A DNA stretch of 64,000 nt from positions 817,670-881,669 of the forward strand of contig VXAU01002292.1 of NCBI GenBank assembly GCA_013399695.1, in the 5' to 3' direction. Made by a program: the position numbers and the translations under genes. This DNA comes from Formicarius rufipectus. Lineage: Eukaryota > Chordata > Aves > Passeriformes > Formicariidae. A model generated the notes under the pieces. It saw only the letters and a program-made list of their open reading frames with translations, did no database searches and was not told the DNA's origin. Positions 14,101 to 26,585 of the stretch are shown here, piece by piece; position 1 is the stretch's first letter, and each line of letters starts with the position of its first letter.

Positions 14101-15717
14101 AGGAAACTTGAATCCCTTCATCTGCAGCTTATCCGTAACTATGTGGAAGTTTGTTATCCTTCTGTGAAGAATACAGCTGTCTGGCAGTTGGAGTGTTTGC
14201 CTCAAGTCAATGATTTTTTCAATAGATTTTGGGCTCAAAGGGAAATGGAAAACAGTCAGCAGAATGTGCAATCATCCAGTTTTTATGAGTCTGAGCAGGT
14301 TGAATCCTCTCATTTTATGGAGGATAAAGAGCAGGAAGAAACTTTGTCCTTGGACAGGAGCAATGTCATTGCTTCAGATTACATGCTGGATGCTCAGGAT
14401 CTCAATGAATTTTTAGATGAAGCCTCTTCACCAGGTGAATTTTCTGTTTTTTTGTTACACAGACTGTTTCCAGAACTCTTTGACCACAGAAAATTAGCTG
14501 AAAGGTACAGCTGCTTTGGAGACTCTGGAAAACAACTGCTGGATCCTCATCGGCTTCAAATAATCCGTAGGTACACTGAAATTTACTTTCCAGATGTGCA
14601 AGAAGAAGAAGCTTGGTTGCAGCAGTGTGTTCAGCGAATAAACGATGAGCTTGAAAGTACATATATGGATGGAAGTGAATGTGATCAGATGAGAGATGAC
14701 TGTTACGATTCTTCTAGTTTACCAGATGATGTTTCCATCATAAAAGTGGAAGACAGTTTTGAATATGAAAAACCTGGCAGGCGGTCAAAAAAAATTTGGC
14801 TTGTACCCATAGATTTTGACAAACTTGACTTTCCCCCTCCCGATTTTGATGTCCCTGTCCCAGATTACCTGTTGAACAAAGAACAGATTAAAAGCATATA
14901 TGAAAGCAGTCTTTCCATAGGCAACTTTGCCTCTCGATTGCTTGTCCTCTTATTTCCTGAACTGTTTACTCATGAAAACTTACGGAAGCAATACAACTGT
15001 AGTGGATCTTTAGGCAAGAAACAGCTTGACCCTACTAGAATTAAATTAATTCGACACTATGTGCAGATACTGTACCCCAGGGCGAAGAATGACAGAGTGT
15101 GGACATTGGAGTTTGTTGGAAAGCTTGATGAGAGGTGTCGACGAAGAGACACAGAGCAAAGACGCTCATACCAACAGCAACGGAAAATCCATGTGCCAGG
15201 GCCTGACAGGAGGGAATTTCTCACCTATGCAATAAACCCCGAGAGGTTTCGAGAAGAATTTGAAGGGCCACCACTGCCACCAGAAAGAAGCAGCAAGGAT
15301 TTTTGCAAGATACCGCTCGATGAACTTGTTGTTCCTAACCCAGACTTCCCTGTGCCTTCTCTGTATTTGCTGTCTGATAAGGAGGTAAGAGAGATAGTGC
15401 AGCAGAGCCTGTCAGTCGGCAACTTTGCTGCCAGGCTTCTCGTAAGACTCTTTCCTGAACTCTTTACTCCGGAGAATCTGAGACTGCAATACAACCATTC
15501 AGGTGCTTGTAATAAAAAACAGCTTGATCCCATCAGACTGAGACTGATCCGTCATTACGTGGAGGCAGTTTATCCTGTGGAGAAAATGGAGGAAGTATGG
15601 CATTATGAATGTATACCGAGCATTGATGAAAGGTGCCGGCGTCCTAACAGAAAAAAGTGTGATATACTGAAAAAAGCAAAGAAAGCAAAAAAAGTGACAG
15701 GCTCCTTAAATTGCTAA
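8120..15717 (+). CDS. BEND3: BEN domain-containing protein 3 (chromatin repressor)
   Basis: Spliced CDS of three exons, 8120-8153, 8525-8745 and 13444-15717, encoding 842 aa (human about 828). All junctions are GT-AG and frame-consistent: GAAG|gtaaaa to ccag|GAAAA, then CAAGAG|gtatct to gaag|GGCTCC. Four BEN domains lie at about residues 256-349, 404-489, 561-651 and 727-817, each with a variant of LLVxLFPELF and the LIRxYVExxYP helix. A basic KKRR (78-81) could serve nuclear import. Consensus SUMO sites VKVE (Lys20) and IKVE (Lys519) match the two SUMOylated lysines described in human BEND3. Known family role: a nuclear DNA-binding repressor acting at pericentromeric heterochromatin, rDNA and unmethylated CpG-rich promoters with NuRD-type partners. 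The ATG has A at -3. The large exon is also open 18 bases upstream of its acceptor, but that is intron. No frameshift or internal stop is seen. Confidence 0.97.
8746..13443 (+). other. BEND3 intron before the main coding exon
   Basis: A 4.7-kb AT-rich intron running from donor AAGAG|gtatct to acceptor ttgaag|GGC. It contains an ancient MIR-like SINE (about 13020-13208), A-runs at 10456-10471 and 13234-13251, and no further open frame resembling BEND3 or another protein. The polypyrimidine tract before the acceptor is weak (TTTATTCATTTGAAG), so the splice site may lean on exonic enhancers. Confidence 0.85.
13020..13208 (+). mobile_element. Ancient MIR-like core-SINE
   Basis: By eye the stretch follows the MIR/core-SINE consensus: AGGACTAGGAGTCAG, then TTCTTGGCTCTGTTGCTGACTTG, a degraded CTCTACAGCCCAGG...TTCATATGCAAGATGA (compare CTCAGTTTCTTCATCTGTAAAATGA), TAATGATACTTA and a tail AAGAATTATTA. 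Divergence is high, as expected for an amniote-age insertion. It ends about 235 bases upstream of the main BEND3 coding exon. A consensus alignment would settle family and boundaries. Confidence 0.65.
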
Positions 15718-18270
15718 GACTTTGACCACTAAGTTATTGTCAGGATTCTACTTTGTTTTAGACTGAAGGGCCTATCAGGAGCTGAGGGTGCTCAGCATCT
15801 GGGACAGTCAGGCACTAGATTTGTTGTGTTTCAGTGTGTGTGTTGCATCTCTGTTGGCACCGCAGCAGTGGGAAGTGGCTTACTACATTTGTACATGGGT
15901 AAAGACCATCAGTGACAGAGCTATCAATGACTCTCTAAGAGCATGATTTTCACTGGTGCAAATACATGTAGTGATACTATTACTCCACTCCCCATTTCTG
16001 CATCTTCTTTTTCTATCACTTTCTAATAATAAAGAATTTTTTTTTTATGGTTGTGCTCTTTAAGGGCAGTTTTTCATTATACCTTCATAAAAAGTATTGT
16101 TAATTGGATTTCTAAATGTAGACTAAACAATTTAAATTTGAAAGTGCCATGTTCATTGGAAATCATTGGAATATTAGACTTTGCTTTTACAGTAACTGCA
16201 GCTTCACATTTGTTTTGTTCTTCATGATATTGAGGTACTGAAAGTAATAATACCGTGTCAAAAAATGGGTCAGAGTGGTGTCATTTGCATTTTTGACTGT
16301 TACCCAGGTTTTGTTTCTAAAATCAAGAATTAACTGTTGAAGAATTGAAATGTGAGCATAGACACCATGTGAATTTTTTTTATGTTGACACCACAAACTT
16401 GATTCTGCCTCTCAGTTCTTTTTTTGTTTTGTCCCATATAACTGCTGGAGTGACTGAGGATTTCTCATCTGAGTAAAGCCAGCAGAACAGATCCAAGCCC
16501 ATACCCATGCCATGTCTTCCCATCACCTGCTTGCTGCTCTGTTTGCAAAATAGTAAAAGCAACAGCAACAACAAAAAGACCTGAAGCAAAAACTTAAAAA
16601 AGTTATAAACCTTACTTTCTATCAAAATCATGATTCCAAAGGTTTCCAGTGTGCTCATACTGAATTGCATATATAAAAAGTATGTGCAAAGATTGGTTTT
16701 GTGATGAAATTCAGTGTTTCGGAGTCCCAGCACATTAACTGTGGTAATATAACTCCTTTGCGTGAATACAGCAGCCTCTGGATATTTTGGGTGTAGGGAT
16801 ACTGAACTCCCTCACTTTGCCAAATTGTTTTAGTGTAATTAGTAGCTATTTGGAGACATAAATGTGTATGTATAACTTAGGTTTGTATGGTCAAGTTTGC
16901 GTCATTAATATGTTCAAGTGTAACAAAGACCACCCGGAACCCAATGTGTATTTGCTGTATGATTTGTCACTGGAGAGTGCTGCTTTAAAACCAGTTTTCT
17001 CTTTCTTTCTTCTTTTTTTTTTTAATACTAATAGACATGGTAAGAGAGAGTCAAACATGGATTTTTTAAGACAGTAATGACAGTGATTGCTTACAGACCC
17101 TCACTGGAACACCTTGGAGCAATTGTTGATGTTCTCTGTGGTCCTTTTCTGTTGTTTACTTAGATGGGTAGCATATTTTAAGTCAGTTCCAGTGTCATTT
17201 TCTATTTTAGCATTTGTAAGAAAGTACAAAATATTTGATATTTTTACTTCAGATTTTTAGAATTTATTGTTCATAGACTCATTGACTCATTTAAAAGGAA
17301 AACAAAATGTTTTCCTGAGGCAAGAACTAGTAAAAGTATTATATTAAACCAGGAGTAAATCATAGATAGTAGCATTTGTTCATTTTGCCCATATGGTAGT
17401 AACATTCTCAAAGAATGTATGAAGAAAGTCATGAATGTACTAAATAACACACTGATACTGTTTCTATCTATTTCAATGTTTCCTGTTGGTTTCAATAATA
17501 GCAGACCGTGCTCAAAATGGATATCAGAGCAAATATGGCTATAATAAATCAAAACCATTTTACCAAAGATAAAGAACTGATACCACAATGTCTGCATCTG
17601 TTCATTTTAGTGCATAAATTTAGCAAACTGAATGTATCAGAAACCAAGACTTTCTCTTGTAATTGTATGCTACCTAGAACCTCTGTGAATTTTTTTACTT
17701 GCACTTTTATGGGAGATATAAAATAACAGAAGATACTGACAGCTGTTTAATTTGTGGTTGCAAATGGCTGCCCAAAAGGTAAGAAATGCAATTATATTTT
17801 CTTATCCTAATGTCATACATGTTTCACCACTTAGTGATGCAGAGCTCCCAGAAGAATTGAATATATATTAAACATTTTTACAAATTATAGATGTTACTAG
17901 CTAGCATGCAAATTTGAGACATACTGGCTTTTACTGTAGATGTTGGTATTAAGTAAAAAAATCAGTCCATATTATCTACAAAGTAGGGAAAAAAACAATT
18001 TTCGCTTTGTAAAACGACATTTTTGAAAGTGGGTCTAAAAATATTTTTGTTGTATTTTTTTCTCATCTAATTGCTGTGTACATTCCTTTTGTCTCGCTCT
18101 TCACAACCGTTTCGTGATTCATTTGATTGTATGTTTTATAACTGATACCGAGGAAATGCAGGCATATAAAAAGTGACATAGTTCACCAATGAAAGCTCTT
18201 GCAGTGCATCTGAAGTACAGCCACTTCATCCAGTTGGTCAGTCTTGTAAATAAATTAAAGGTATATTATT
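15718..18270 (+). other. BEND3: BEND3 3' UTR (short and possible long form)
   Basis: The first canonical poly(A) signal after the TAA stop is AATAAA at 16028-16033, in a T-rich context, giving a 3' UTR of about 330 bases. A second AATAAA lies at 18249-18254, preceded by TCAGTCTTGTA and followed by T-rich sequence, and would give a UTR of about 2.5 kb. No open frame in this interval resembles a protein. Use of the distal site is inference. Confidence 0.5.
16028..16033 (+). terminator. BEND3: Proximal BEND3 poly(A) signal AATAAA
   Basis: Canonical hexamer about 310 bases after the BEND3 stop, followed by a long T-run and a GT-rich stretch (TTGTGCTC) suitable as the downstream element. Confidence 0.55.
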
Positions 18271-21200
18271 TTCCTACAAGGGGAATGTTGTCTGGTGATT
18301 GTTTGAGTACAAGCAGGATTTTTTTTCCTAGAAAGTGTGTTACTAAGATCTGAGATAACCTTTACTGGTTGGACAAATACATAGATGAAAACACCCCAGG
18401 TTGCTGGAGCCATTTTAGAAGATTTTTCTGTCTTTGAGACTTTTTCTGTTTAAAAGAATAAACTTGTCATTTTGAAAGTGAAGGTATGATAGGAAAGTTG
18501 CTAGATATTGAAATATTTGTCACATATGTAGCCGTGCACAGACTTCTTATGGATGAGCATTACTTTCTGCCTACCACAACAGTAAACCCTGTTGGGGTGA
18601 ATATCAGCTTTATTGAATAGCCCATTTCTAAGCTTTCTAAAAGAAAAAGTGTTGTATATCATAATTCTTTATTTTTGCATCTTACAGAATTTCTGCAACT
18701 TAAAAAATTCAGTATAAGTTCTGTAAAAAAACTTAAAGCAGCACATCAAAAGGAAGATGGCAGTATGCATCAGTTTAATGCCTGTTAACTGTATCCAGCT
18801 GACAGAATCAACCACAGACGTGTTAGCAAATGAGAAAACTCTTTACTTGAAATCACTTTGTTACGCTGATGTGGTACAGCCAATAGTGTTTAATGTTCTA
18901 AGAAATGTTTGTGACTTTTTCGCTTATCTTCAAAATGCATATAATTTATTTCTAGGTACATTTTTAAAAATCTGTCATTTGTCTCTTTTCAGTTATTTGT
19001 TGTTTATGTTATAGCAGTGAGAAACAGAGAATTGTGTTCTTGAAGCTCTACAAAGGCACACCAGCTCTAGTCTTATGCTGGAAGGGGCTAACATGAATTC
19101 TGCATCCCTAGGAAGCCCAGAAAATAATATGCAGATTTTAGTCCTAATTTATTTTTGTTCAGATTTAGTTTTGCTGATTAAAGGGATGTGAAACAGCTGG
19201 AAGATTCTATGTCTTGCCTTGAGGACAGGGCATAAACTGACAAATGTTTTTACATACCAACCATATTTTAGTTTATTGCACTTGAAATTTATGGAAGAAC
19301 AAGTGTGGCAGGCTCAAATCTATGATTTTTCTTAGTAAATGAAACAAACTCCATAAATGTCATTGCTAGTATTTCTTTACTGCTTGGGTTTGCCTTTCTG
19401 ATTTTTTTCTAGTCTGATTTCTTTTTTTTCCACCAGTGGAGTCACAGATTTTTCCTCAGGAACATTCTGAAATCTGCTTTTGAAATTTGCTTGAGGATAT
19501 GAATAGATGAAGTTATGATTTAGTTTCCTCTTTAAATTCTCTTATAAAATTGGCTTTGTTAACAAGGGCAGGAAGAAGTAAGAAATATACATTGGTTTGT
19601 CTTCATCCTTTCCTACCTACTTTTTTGTCCCAGTAAATGTTAAGAGAGAGAAATTTTTAGTAGTAACAGTGCTTTTGAAATCCTCATTTTGCTCCCTCCA
19701 TTATAAAATCATCCATCTAAACTTCTGTATAAAATTAAAAAGTGTCTTACAGAATACTAATATCCATCTTTGTCACATCTCACATAAATCCTGTTCTGAG
19801 AGGTCATCACTCCTGCAGCAGTGCTGGCTCAATGAGCTGCCCTGGGTCAGCCAGGTCCAGTGCTGGAAGCAGATGACTCCTAACAAAATCAAGTCTTCAT
19901 CACAGTAACATTTTCCTTGTACCTCATCAAACAGGCAGGAGATCGATCAGCCCTTACATATGCTATGTTGTTTGCTTTTTGTGTTTTCTTTGTTGTGGGG
20001 GTTTTTTTGTTTTGTTTTGTGTTTTGTTTTTTTTTTTTCCCCCCAGCATACTCCTTTTAATTTCTGTCATTTTTTAGGTACTGTCTTTTCTAGCTAGTGG
20101 GCATAAAAGCCATGAGCAGACCACTTGCTTACTCCATTTCCTGGTCTGTTCTATCATGGAACTGCCATCCCCACTGAGCATTTTTCTTTGATTAACAGTT
20201 GAAAAGAAGACCGTTGATTGCCATGGATGGGGAGGAGCCATAGTAGAAGGGAAATAAAAATGTTATTTTCCCACTTCTCCCCCTCTACTCCAAGATAAAA
20301 GTGAATAGATCAAACCTGGTTTTGTTCAACAATGTTTTCCTTAATTTCTATTTTAAAATTTAATGGAACTTCTCAGTCATAAAATAGGCAAAATTGCCAC
20401 ATGTCCAATCACACTAAAATTTATGTTAATAAATGGAAACAAATTGATACTGAAGACTGGAGTAAGATCAGCTAAGTAGTATCTAAAACACACACACCAC
20501 ACACATAATGATGTCAAGTAATGATTCCCAATTTCCTTCACAAATTTCATTATAGCAAAACAACTATCATTGTTTTTAGAGGCATTTTGTAGTCTTGTGT
20601 GTCAGTGTTCTGTTATCTGGAAGGCAAAATATTCCTTTAATTGTTACACTTTCAGGAATGTACCACTTTGGTTAGCTCATAAGGTAGTGTGTTAGAGATC
20701 TACAAACGTTTCCTGTGAAAAGAAAATCCCAAGGTGTCTGTCCCATCTGTAGGAATGAGACACTTTAATAGGATTACATCCTAAGTTTGTAGTCTGACCT
20801 CTCGTATAAAACCTAGAGTTTGGTATTATGTCATGTATTGTCCCTTTTTTCTCTTACTCCCTATTTCTCCTTGCTCTGAGAACTAGAACAAAACATCATC
20901 CCCCTCCTTGCAATGCTTGTCTACGTGCAGAAGCCGATATGGAAACCAATAAATTTTAGTTTCAGTAATACTCAGATTTGCATAGCTCACACATTCACCC
21001 CTTTTGCATTCCTTTCCCTGGCATGCCATCGTAGACTGACTATCACAATAGGCTTGCACAGGCTGTTGAGCACTGTAATTTGGTAGGTGCTGAAGGTGGA
21101 TTGTCCTGTTCTGCCATGTCATTACAGGGGGGAAAAGACAATCCCAAGAGACGAACAAAAAACCAAACCTTTAATAGGACCAGAAAAAGTCATATGGATG

Positions 21201-22275
21201 AGGTCATTCCTCTGTGGTTAATGCAGAGGTGGCATGGACAGCAGTCATCTGGGCAGCTTTCTGTGAACTTGTCAGTCACTTCTCAAGCCATCCAAGTCTC
21301 CCTTTTTGAGCTCAGCAGTATCTCCAGGAAGAAGCCTCTTCATATAGTTCCTCTGCCGTGCAGGCTAAAAATGGCAGATGCGCACGTTCCTGAGCAGGAA
21401 GTTCATTTCAGCCGTGACAGAAGGGCTGAAGAGGTGATTACTTAACCAATTCACTGTCCATACCCTGAACTCTGAGCAGGAGGAAAAGCATTTGACTATT
21501 TCTCACTACTCCATGCGCAGTGGCACTACAGATTTGGTAGATGACTAGTGGCAGATTCTCTGTTTTTGGAAGATGGCTAAAACTTTCGTTGGATCACTTC
21601 TTACTGCGTTGCCATGTCTTCTGATGAGACACATGACCATGTTATTGATGGACTCCCTCATCTTAAATTCATGGCTGATGAAAGGAAAATGCTTGGCTGA
21701 CTCCCAGGTCAGTTTATGTATGCTTTATATGCACACAGTCCACCTGGGCACCTGCCTTGTCTAATAAGCCACCTGAAGATTCAGCAAAAACTGTTCCTAC
21801 ACTCCCAGAACACATACTGCCCCTGCGTGCCTCCCCTCGCTCAGTCAGTAACCAAGCCTTGCCTTTCTTTAGCTCACAATTTTAGCTCACACTGTTTTAA
21901 GGGTGCAGAAACAAGCACAACCTGCTTAGCAGTGTCCAACCCCAATAAAAAGGTCTGATCAATAGAGAAGCTTATCCAGGACAGATCAACGTAGCCAAGC
22001 CAAGCAGAACAGCTACTTAGCTTCCTCCTGCAATAGTTTTCCTCTGAGATCATCCTGCCTTGTGACTGAAGCTTTCTATTTTGAAGCACATGGGTACAGT
22101 TCCCTCTCCAATCATTTAAATACTGAAACCACAGAGGGTTGTCTCACACATCACAAGACTACTTAGGAAGTCTACCTTCCTTTTTCTTTGCTCATGCCAC
22201 TAATTGATCAACACTTAAAACCTATGAAAGCCTATTTCTAACTTCCACTGTCAATGAAGACCCAGTTCTGGTGGC
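18271..22275. other. Intergenic, BEND3-MTRES1 (left part)
   Basis: AT-rich sequence between the last plausible BEND3 poly(A) site and a CR1 fragment. It holds a GT/T-rich low-complexity tract (19978-20046) and a short imperfect CA repeat near 20489-20507. The longest open frame (21080-21445) has no recognisable domain. Nothing else supportable is seen. Confidence 0.6.
19978..20046. repeat. GT/T-rich low-complexity tract
   Basis: Runs of T broken by single G, ending in a C-run, with units of the GTTTT type. One of several such tracts in the window. Confidence 0.8.
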
Positions 22276-22590
22276 AGTCAGAATCAGAATGGTTTGTGCT
22301 GGAAGGGACTTTTAAAGATCATCTAGTTCCAACTCTGCTGACATAGGCAGGGACACTCTCCACTAGACCAGGTTCCTCAAAACTCCAACCTGACCTGGAA
22401 CACTTCCAGAGATGAGGCATCCACAATTTCTTTGGACAATCTGTTTCAGTATCTCACCATCTTCATCATAAAAAATTATTCCTTATAGCCAATCTAAGTC
22501 TGTCATCTTTCAGTTTAAAACCAGTGTCCCTTGTCCTGTCATTACAGGATTTGGTAAAAAGTTCCTGTCATCATTAGGAAAAGGCTGAAT
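22276..22590 (-). mobile_element. CR1 LINE fragment, 3' end, minus strand
   Basis: The reverse complement carries the CR1 3' region. On the plus strand it begins TCAGAATGGTTTGTGCTGGAAGGGAC and AAAGATCATCTAGTTCCAAC, followed by the diagnostic GGGACACTCTCCACTAGACCAGG and, later, the region ending TGTCCCTTGTCCTGTCATTACAGG. Moderately diverged and 5'-truncated; it contains only 3'-terminal sequence and no coding capacity. Confidence 0.9.
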
Positions 22591-23423
22591 TTTGATTGTT
22601 CATGCTTTTATCTACTTTGGTTTCCAGTAGGCTTTTCCATACATTAAAAATGCAAGGTTTTGGCCTAATATTGTATTTACATTCTGTCCAACTCAAGAAA
22701 TTACCCTGCTAAGTGCACTTCCTTATGTCTGGCTTTCAGGGATGCAACTTTCCTGCCCATCTCGGGTGCCAGGAAGGTGTTGACTATTTTGTTGTTGTTA
22801 TTTTTATCCTACACTGAACAGATCCTTTCAGAAAGTTAATTTCTTCACATCCACCTAGCCCCAAGCCCCAAAGCATTCTTGGCATTCATGAGTGAGGTCC
22901 TATTCTGGTGTAAGTTACTGCTGTTGGAGGTGACCGGCAGAGTGTAATATTGACAAGGATTTGCCAGGTAATATATGGTTGCTCACCAGCAACTGGAGCT
23001 CACTGACATCTTACAGCACACCTTTCTACATGTTGCTCTCAACATATTATGAGAGCCATTTAGATTAGTAAGGATAGGTGCAGTTGGGGAACAGAGGATG
23101 CATCTCATTTATTTCCATAGCAGTTGGTGCATGCTCCAATAAAGTGGAGAGAGCAATGCCTGCTATCTTCCTCTGGATGCTTGCTGTGCTGAATTCTTTA
23201 ACTTCTGCAGTGTAAGAATCACCAAAATCTCCTAGGAAAGCTCTCTGGGATGGGGTCCTCTTAAGAACCACTTTTTTTTGTTTAAAGATAAAACATTAAC
23301 TATCTGCATCTTTAAATATCTACACAGTCAGAAAAAAAAACCAAAAACAAAAACCACACCAAACCAAACAAAACCCCCAAACCTTCCAAATAAAAAACAC
23401 ACACACACAAAAAAAAAAAAAAA

Positions 23424-23489
<66 letters not shown>

Positions 23490-24174
23490 ACCAAGCCAAA
23501 ACAGCACAATTTTTAGCTATGCCTGAAGAAGGCTAGAAATTTTTTTAAATCCTACACTGAGCAGCCACTGCTCCTGAGGCTATGGAGAGGTGCATCCTGC
23601 TTAAACACAACCATTGAGTAGCTGTTGGCATGAAAGGAAAGGTGCCCCGGACTGTGCTCCTGCTACCTAGTCTGGGCTGCCTCATCCCCTCTGGACAGAC
23701 TGGATGATCAGACTGGTCAGACTGCTCCTACTGCCCAGATTTGCTGCAGACACACCTGCATGTGGCCATCTAAACATATAAACAGAATAAAAATTCCATG
23801 TGCTTCACAGTTCATCCAACAAGTTGCATGTGTTGGGAGAAGCACGTTTAACATCACCAGTGCTAGTGATTACTTCTGAGATGCCAGTCCTAAGTGACAG
23901 TATTTTCTTGCAGTAATATAGTCATGAACTTTTCATCCCAGTGTGGTCTGACCTTTGCTCAGATCTTTACCTCACCTAAGTATTGAATATCCTCTTAGAT
24001 GCCAAAGTGAAATTAATATGTGATAGTCTGAGATTTCATCTTCCTCTGAATGGTTACCTAAACAGTAAAAATTAGCAATGCTACACACATCTCCTCATTC
24101 ATCTGTCTTTCCCATGAGAGCAGAGTACTGCTGCCATGATTCACTCATAACTTTCCTGACACACCTGGTGAGAA
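22591..24174. other. Intergenic, between two CR1 copies
   Basis: Apart from the A/C-rich and poly(A) tract at 23330-23488, this stretch has no recognisable gene or repeat. Short open frames look like chance. Confidence 0.6.
23330..23488. repeat. A/C-rich tract, short CA repeat and 64-base poly(A)
   Basis: An A/C-rich run (23330-23396) passes into a short CA repeat (about 23397-23408), then A15, one C and an uninterrupted run of 64 A (23425-23488). A lysine-rich open frame here is an artefact of the homopolymer. Length is likely unreliable in any assembly. Confidence 0.9.
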
Positions 24175-26045
24175 GACCAGTCTGGCTGAACAGAGAGCTA
24201 TGGCTGGAACTCAGGAAAAAATAGAGTTTATGACCTTTGGAAGATGGGGCAGGCAACTATGGAGGACTGCAAAGATGTTCTGAAGTTATGCAAGGAGAAA
24301 ACTGGAAGAAACTAGAACTTAATCTGGCTACTGTCATGAAAGACATTAAAAATCTTACTATAAATACATTAGCAACAAAAGGTGGCTTAAGGAAAATATG
24401 CATCATTTATTGGATGGATGCAGAGGAAAACACAGTGACAAATAAGGCTGAGGTACTTAATGCCTTCTTTGCCTCAGTCTTTAGTAGTAAGACCAGTTGT
24501 TCTGGAGGTACCCAGTCCCCTGGGCAGGGCAATGGAGACAGGGAGCATAATGAAGCCCTCACAATCCAAGGGGAAATGGTCAGTGATCTGCTACACCATT
24601 TAGACACTCAAGTCTATGGTGTTGAATGGGATCCACCCAAGGGTACTGAGGGAGCTGGTGTAAGAGCTAACTGAGATGCTTTCAATCCTTTACCAGCAGT
24701 CCTGCCTAACCAGAGGTCCCAAATGACTACAGATCAGCCAACGTGACACCCATCTACAAGAAGGGTTGGAAGGAGGATCTGGGAAAGTAGAGTTCTGTCA
24801 ACCTGATTTCAGTGCTGGATAAGGACATGGAGCAGATCCTTTTGAGTGTCATCACATGGCACATGCAGGACAACCAGGGGATTAGGCTCAGCCAGCATAG
24901 GTTTGTGAAAGGCAGGTCCTGTTTGACCAACCCAATCTCCACCTATGATAAAATGACTGCTTAGAGGAAGGGCTGTGGATGTTGTCTACCTGGACTTTAG
25001 CAAAGTTTTTGACACCATTTCCCCTAGCATTGTCCTGGAGAAACGGGGTGCTCATGGTTTGGATGGGTGCAGTTTACTGGGTAAATACCTGGCTGGATAG
25101 CTGAGCTCAGAGAGTGGTGGTGAATGGAATTACATCCAGCTGGTGGCTGGTCACCAGTGGAGTTGCCCAGAGCTCAGTGCTGGGGACAGTGCTGTTTGAT
25201 ATCTTTACCAATGATGTGGACAAGGGGATCAAGTGCTCCCTCACTAGTTTGTAGATGACGCCAGGTTCGGTGGGAGGTTGATCAACTTGGGGGTAGGAAG
25301 ACCCTGCAGAGGGATCTGGACAGGTTGGGCCATAGCCACTTCTATGAGGTTCAACAAGCTGTAGTGCTGGGTCCTGCACTTCAGTCACAACCCCAGGCAG
25401 CTCTATAGTCCGTGGGAAGAGTGACTGAAAAAGGACCTGGGGGTTCTGGTGGAGTGCTGCTGAACATGAGCCAGCAGTGTGCCCAGGTGGCCAACAAAGC
25501 CAATGGCATGCTGGCCTGTATCAAATAGTGTGGTCAGGAGGACCATAGAAGTGATTGTCCCCCTGTACTGTGAGGCCATGCCTCAAATCCTGTATTCAGC
25601 TTTGGGCTGCTCACTACAAGAAAGACACTGAGATGCCGAAGGGCAATGGAATTGGTGAAGGGTCTGGAACACAGACCTTACAAGGAGCAACTGAGGGACC
25701 TGGGGTTGTTTAGCATTTTAAAAAGAGACTTAGAAAAGACATTGTAGGAAGCTGGGAGCTGGTCTCTCCTTCCAGGTAGCAAGTGATTGGACAAGAGGAA
25801 ACAGCCTCAAGTTGCACCAGGGGAGTTTTAGATTGGACATTCAGAAAAATTTCTTCACTGCAAGGGTTGTCAAACATTGGAACAGACTGCCCAGGGAAGT
25901 GGGGGAGTCATCATCCCTGGAGGTATTTAAAGGATGTGTAGATCTGGCACTTTGGGACATGATTTAGTGGTGGACTTGGCAGTGCTGGGTTAATGGTTGG
26001 ACTTGATGACCCTGTCTTTTCCAGCCCAAAGTATTCTGATTCTGC
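24175..26045 (+). mobile_element. CR1 LINE, 5'-truncated, decayed ORF2
   Basis: About 1.9 kb in sense orientation, from GACCAGTCTGGCTGAACAG to the CR1 3' end (GGTTGGACTTGATGACC... ATTCTGATTCTG). Translated pieces show CR1 ORF2 segments: an AEVLNAFFASVFSSKTS motif (about 24453-24503) and, in another frame, the reverse-transcriptase active-site motif F-V-D-D at 25248-25259. The reading frame is broken by frameshifts (one after the DLLHHLDT segment near 24610) and stop codons, so it cannot make an active enzyme. It sits about 0.4 kb beyond the MTRES1 3' end, antisense to that gene. Confidence 0.93.
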
Positions 26046-26429
26046 GGTTGTCATCATGAAGTTTTCTGCTCAGAAACATGCCACTGCAATCAGTATCCTT
26101 CTGTATTCCTGGTATATCAGCAGTGTATATAACCATGGAGCTGGTACTGTTAACCAAGATTAAACTAATAAGAAAAAAGGAAACAATTTTACATAATTAG
26201 GGGTTTAGTCCTATTTCATGAATAAAGAGATAAAACAAAAAATCATTCTGCGTGTTGCAATATCAGCTTTAATGCAAACTTTCTTATTAACAAAATTAGA
26301 CAGCAATTAAATAGTGATCAAATAAGTCTTTATTGGTTCATCATTTATAAGAAACTGCCTGGAAATAAAAGTGTTGGATCTTATAACCTACAGTATCATG
26401 AAACAAAACTACTAGCAAAAAGTGACAAG

Positions 26430-26435
26430 TTTATT
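26430..26435 (-). terminator. MTRES1: Probable MTRES1 poly(A) signal
   Basis: Minus-strand AATAAA (plus-strand TTTATT) about 150 bases beyond the MTRES1 stop codon. A second copy lies at 26329-26334. Either would end the transcript before the CR1 element. Confidence 0.5.
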
Positions 26436-26585
26436 GCATGATTTTTTTATGTACTCAGCTAAGGGAGATAACATTCTGACACAAGCCCTTAAAATAGGGT
26501 ACAGCAATTTTGTTTAACCAAAATTCATATTTAACAAAAAAATATGGTTTTCTGCAAAAATTTTATGCTACCACATGCAACCCCA

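Noticed and set aside
21080..21445. 121-codon plus-strand open frame
   Set aside because: No domain, no splice context and no recognisable homology; an AATAAA at about 21944 made me consider an LTR, but no matching ends were found.
23278..23526. Lysine-rich and phenylalanine-rich open frames
   Set aside because: Produced by the poly(A) homopolymer on either strand.
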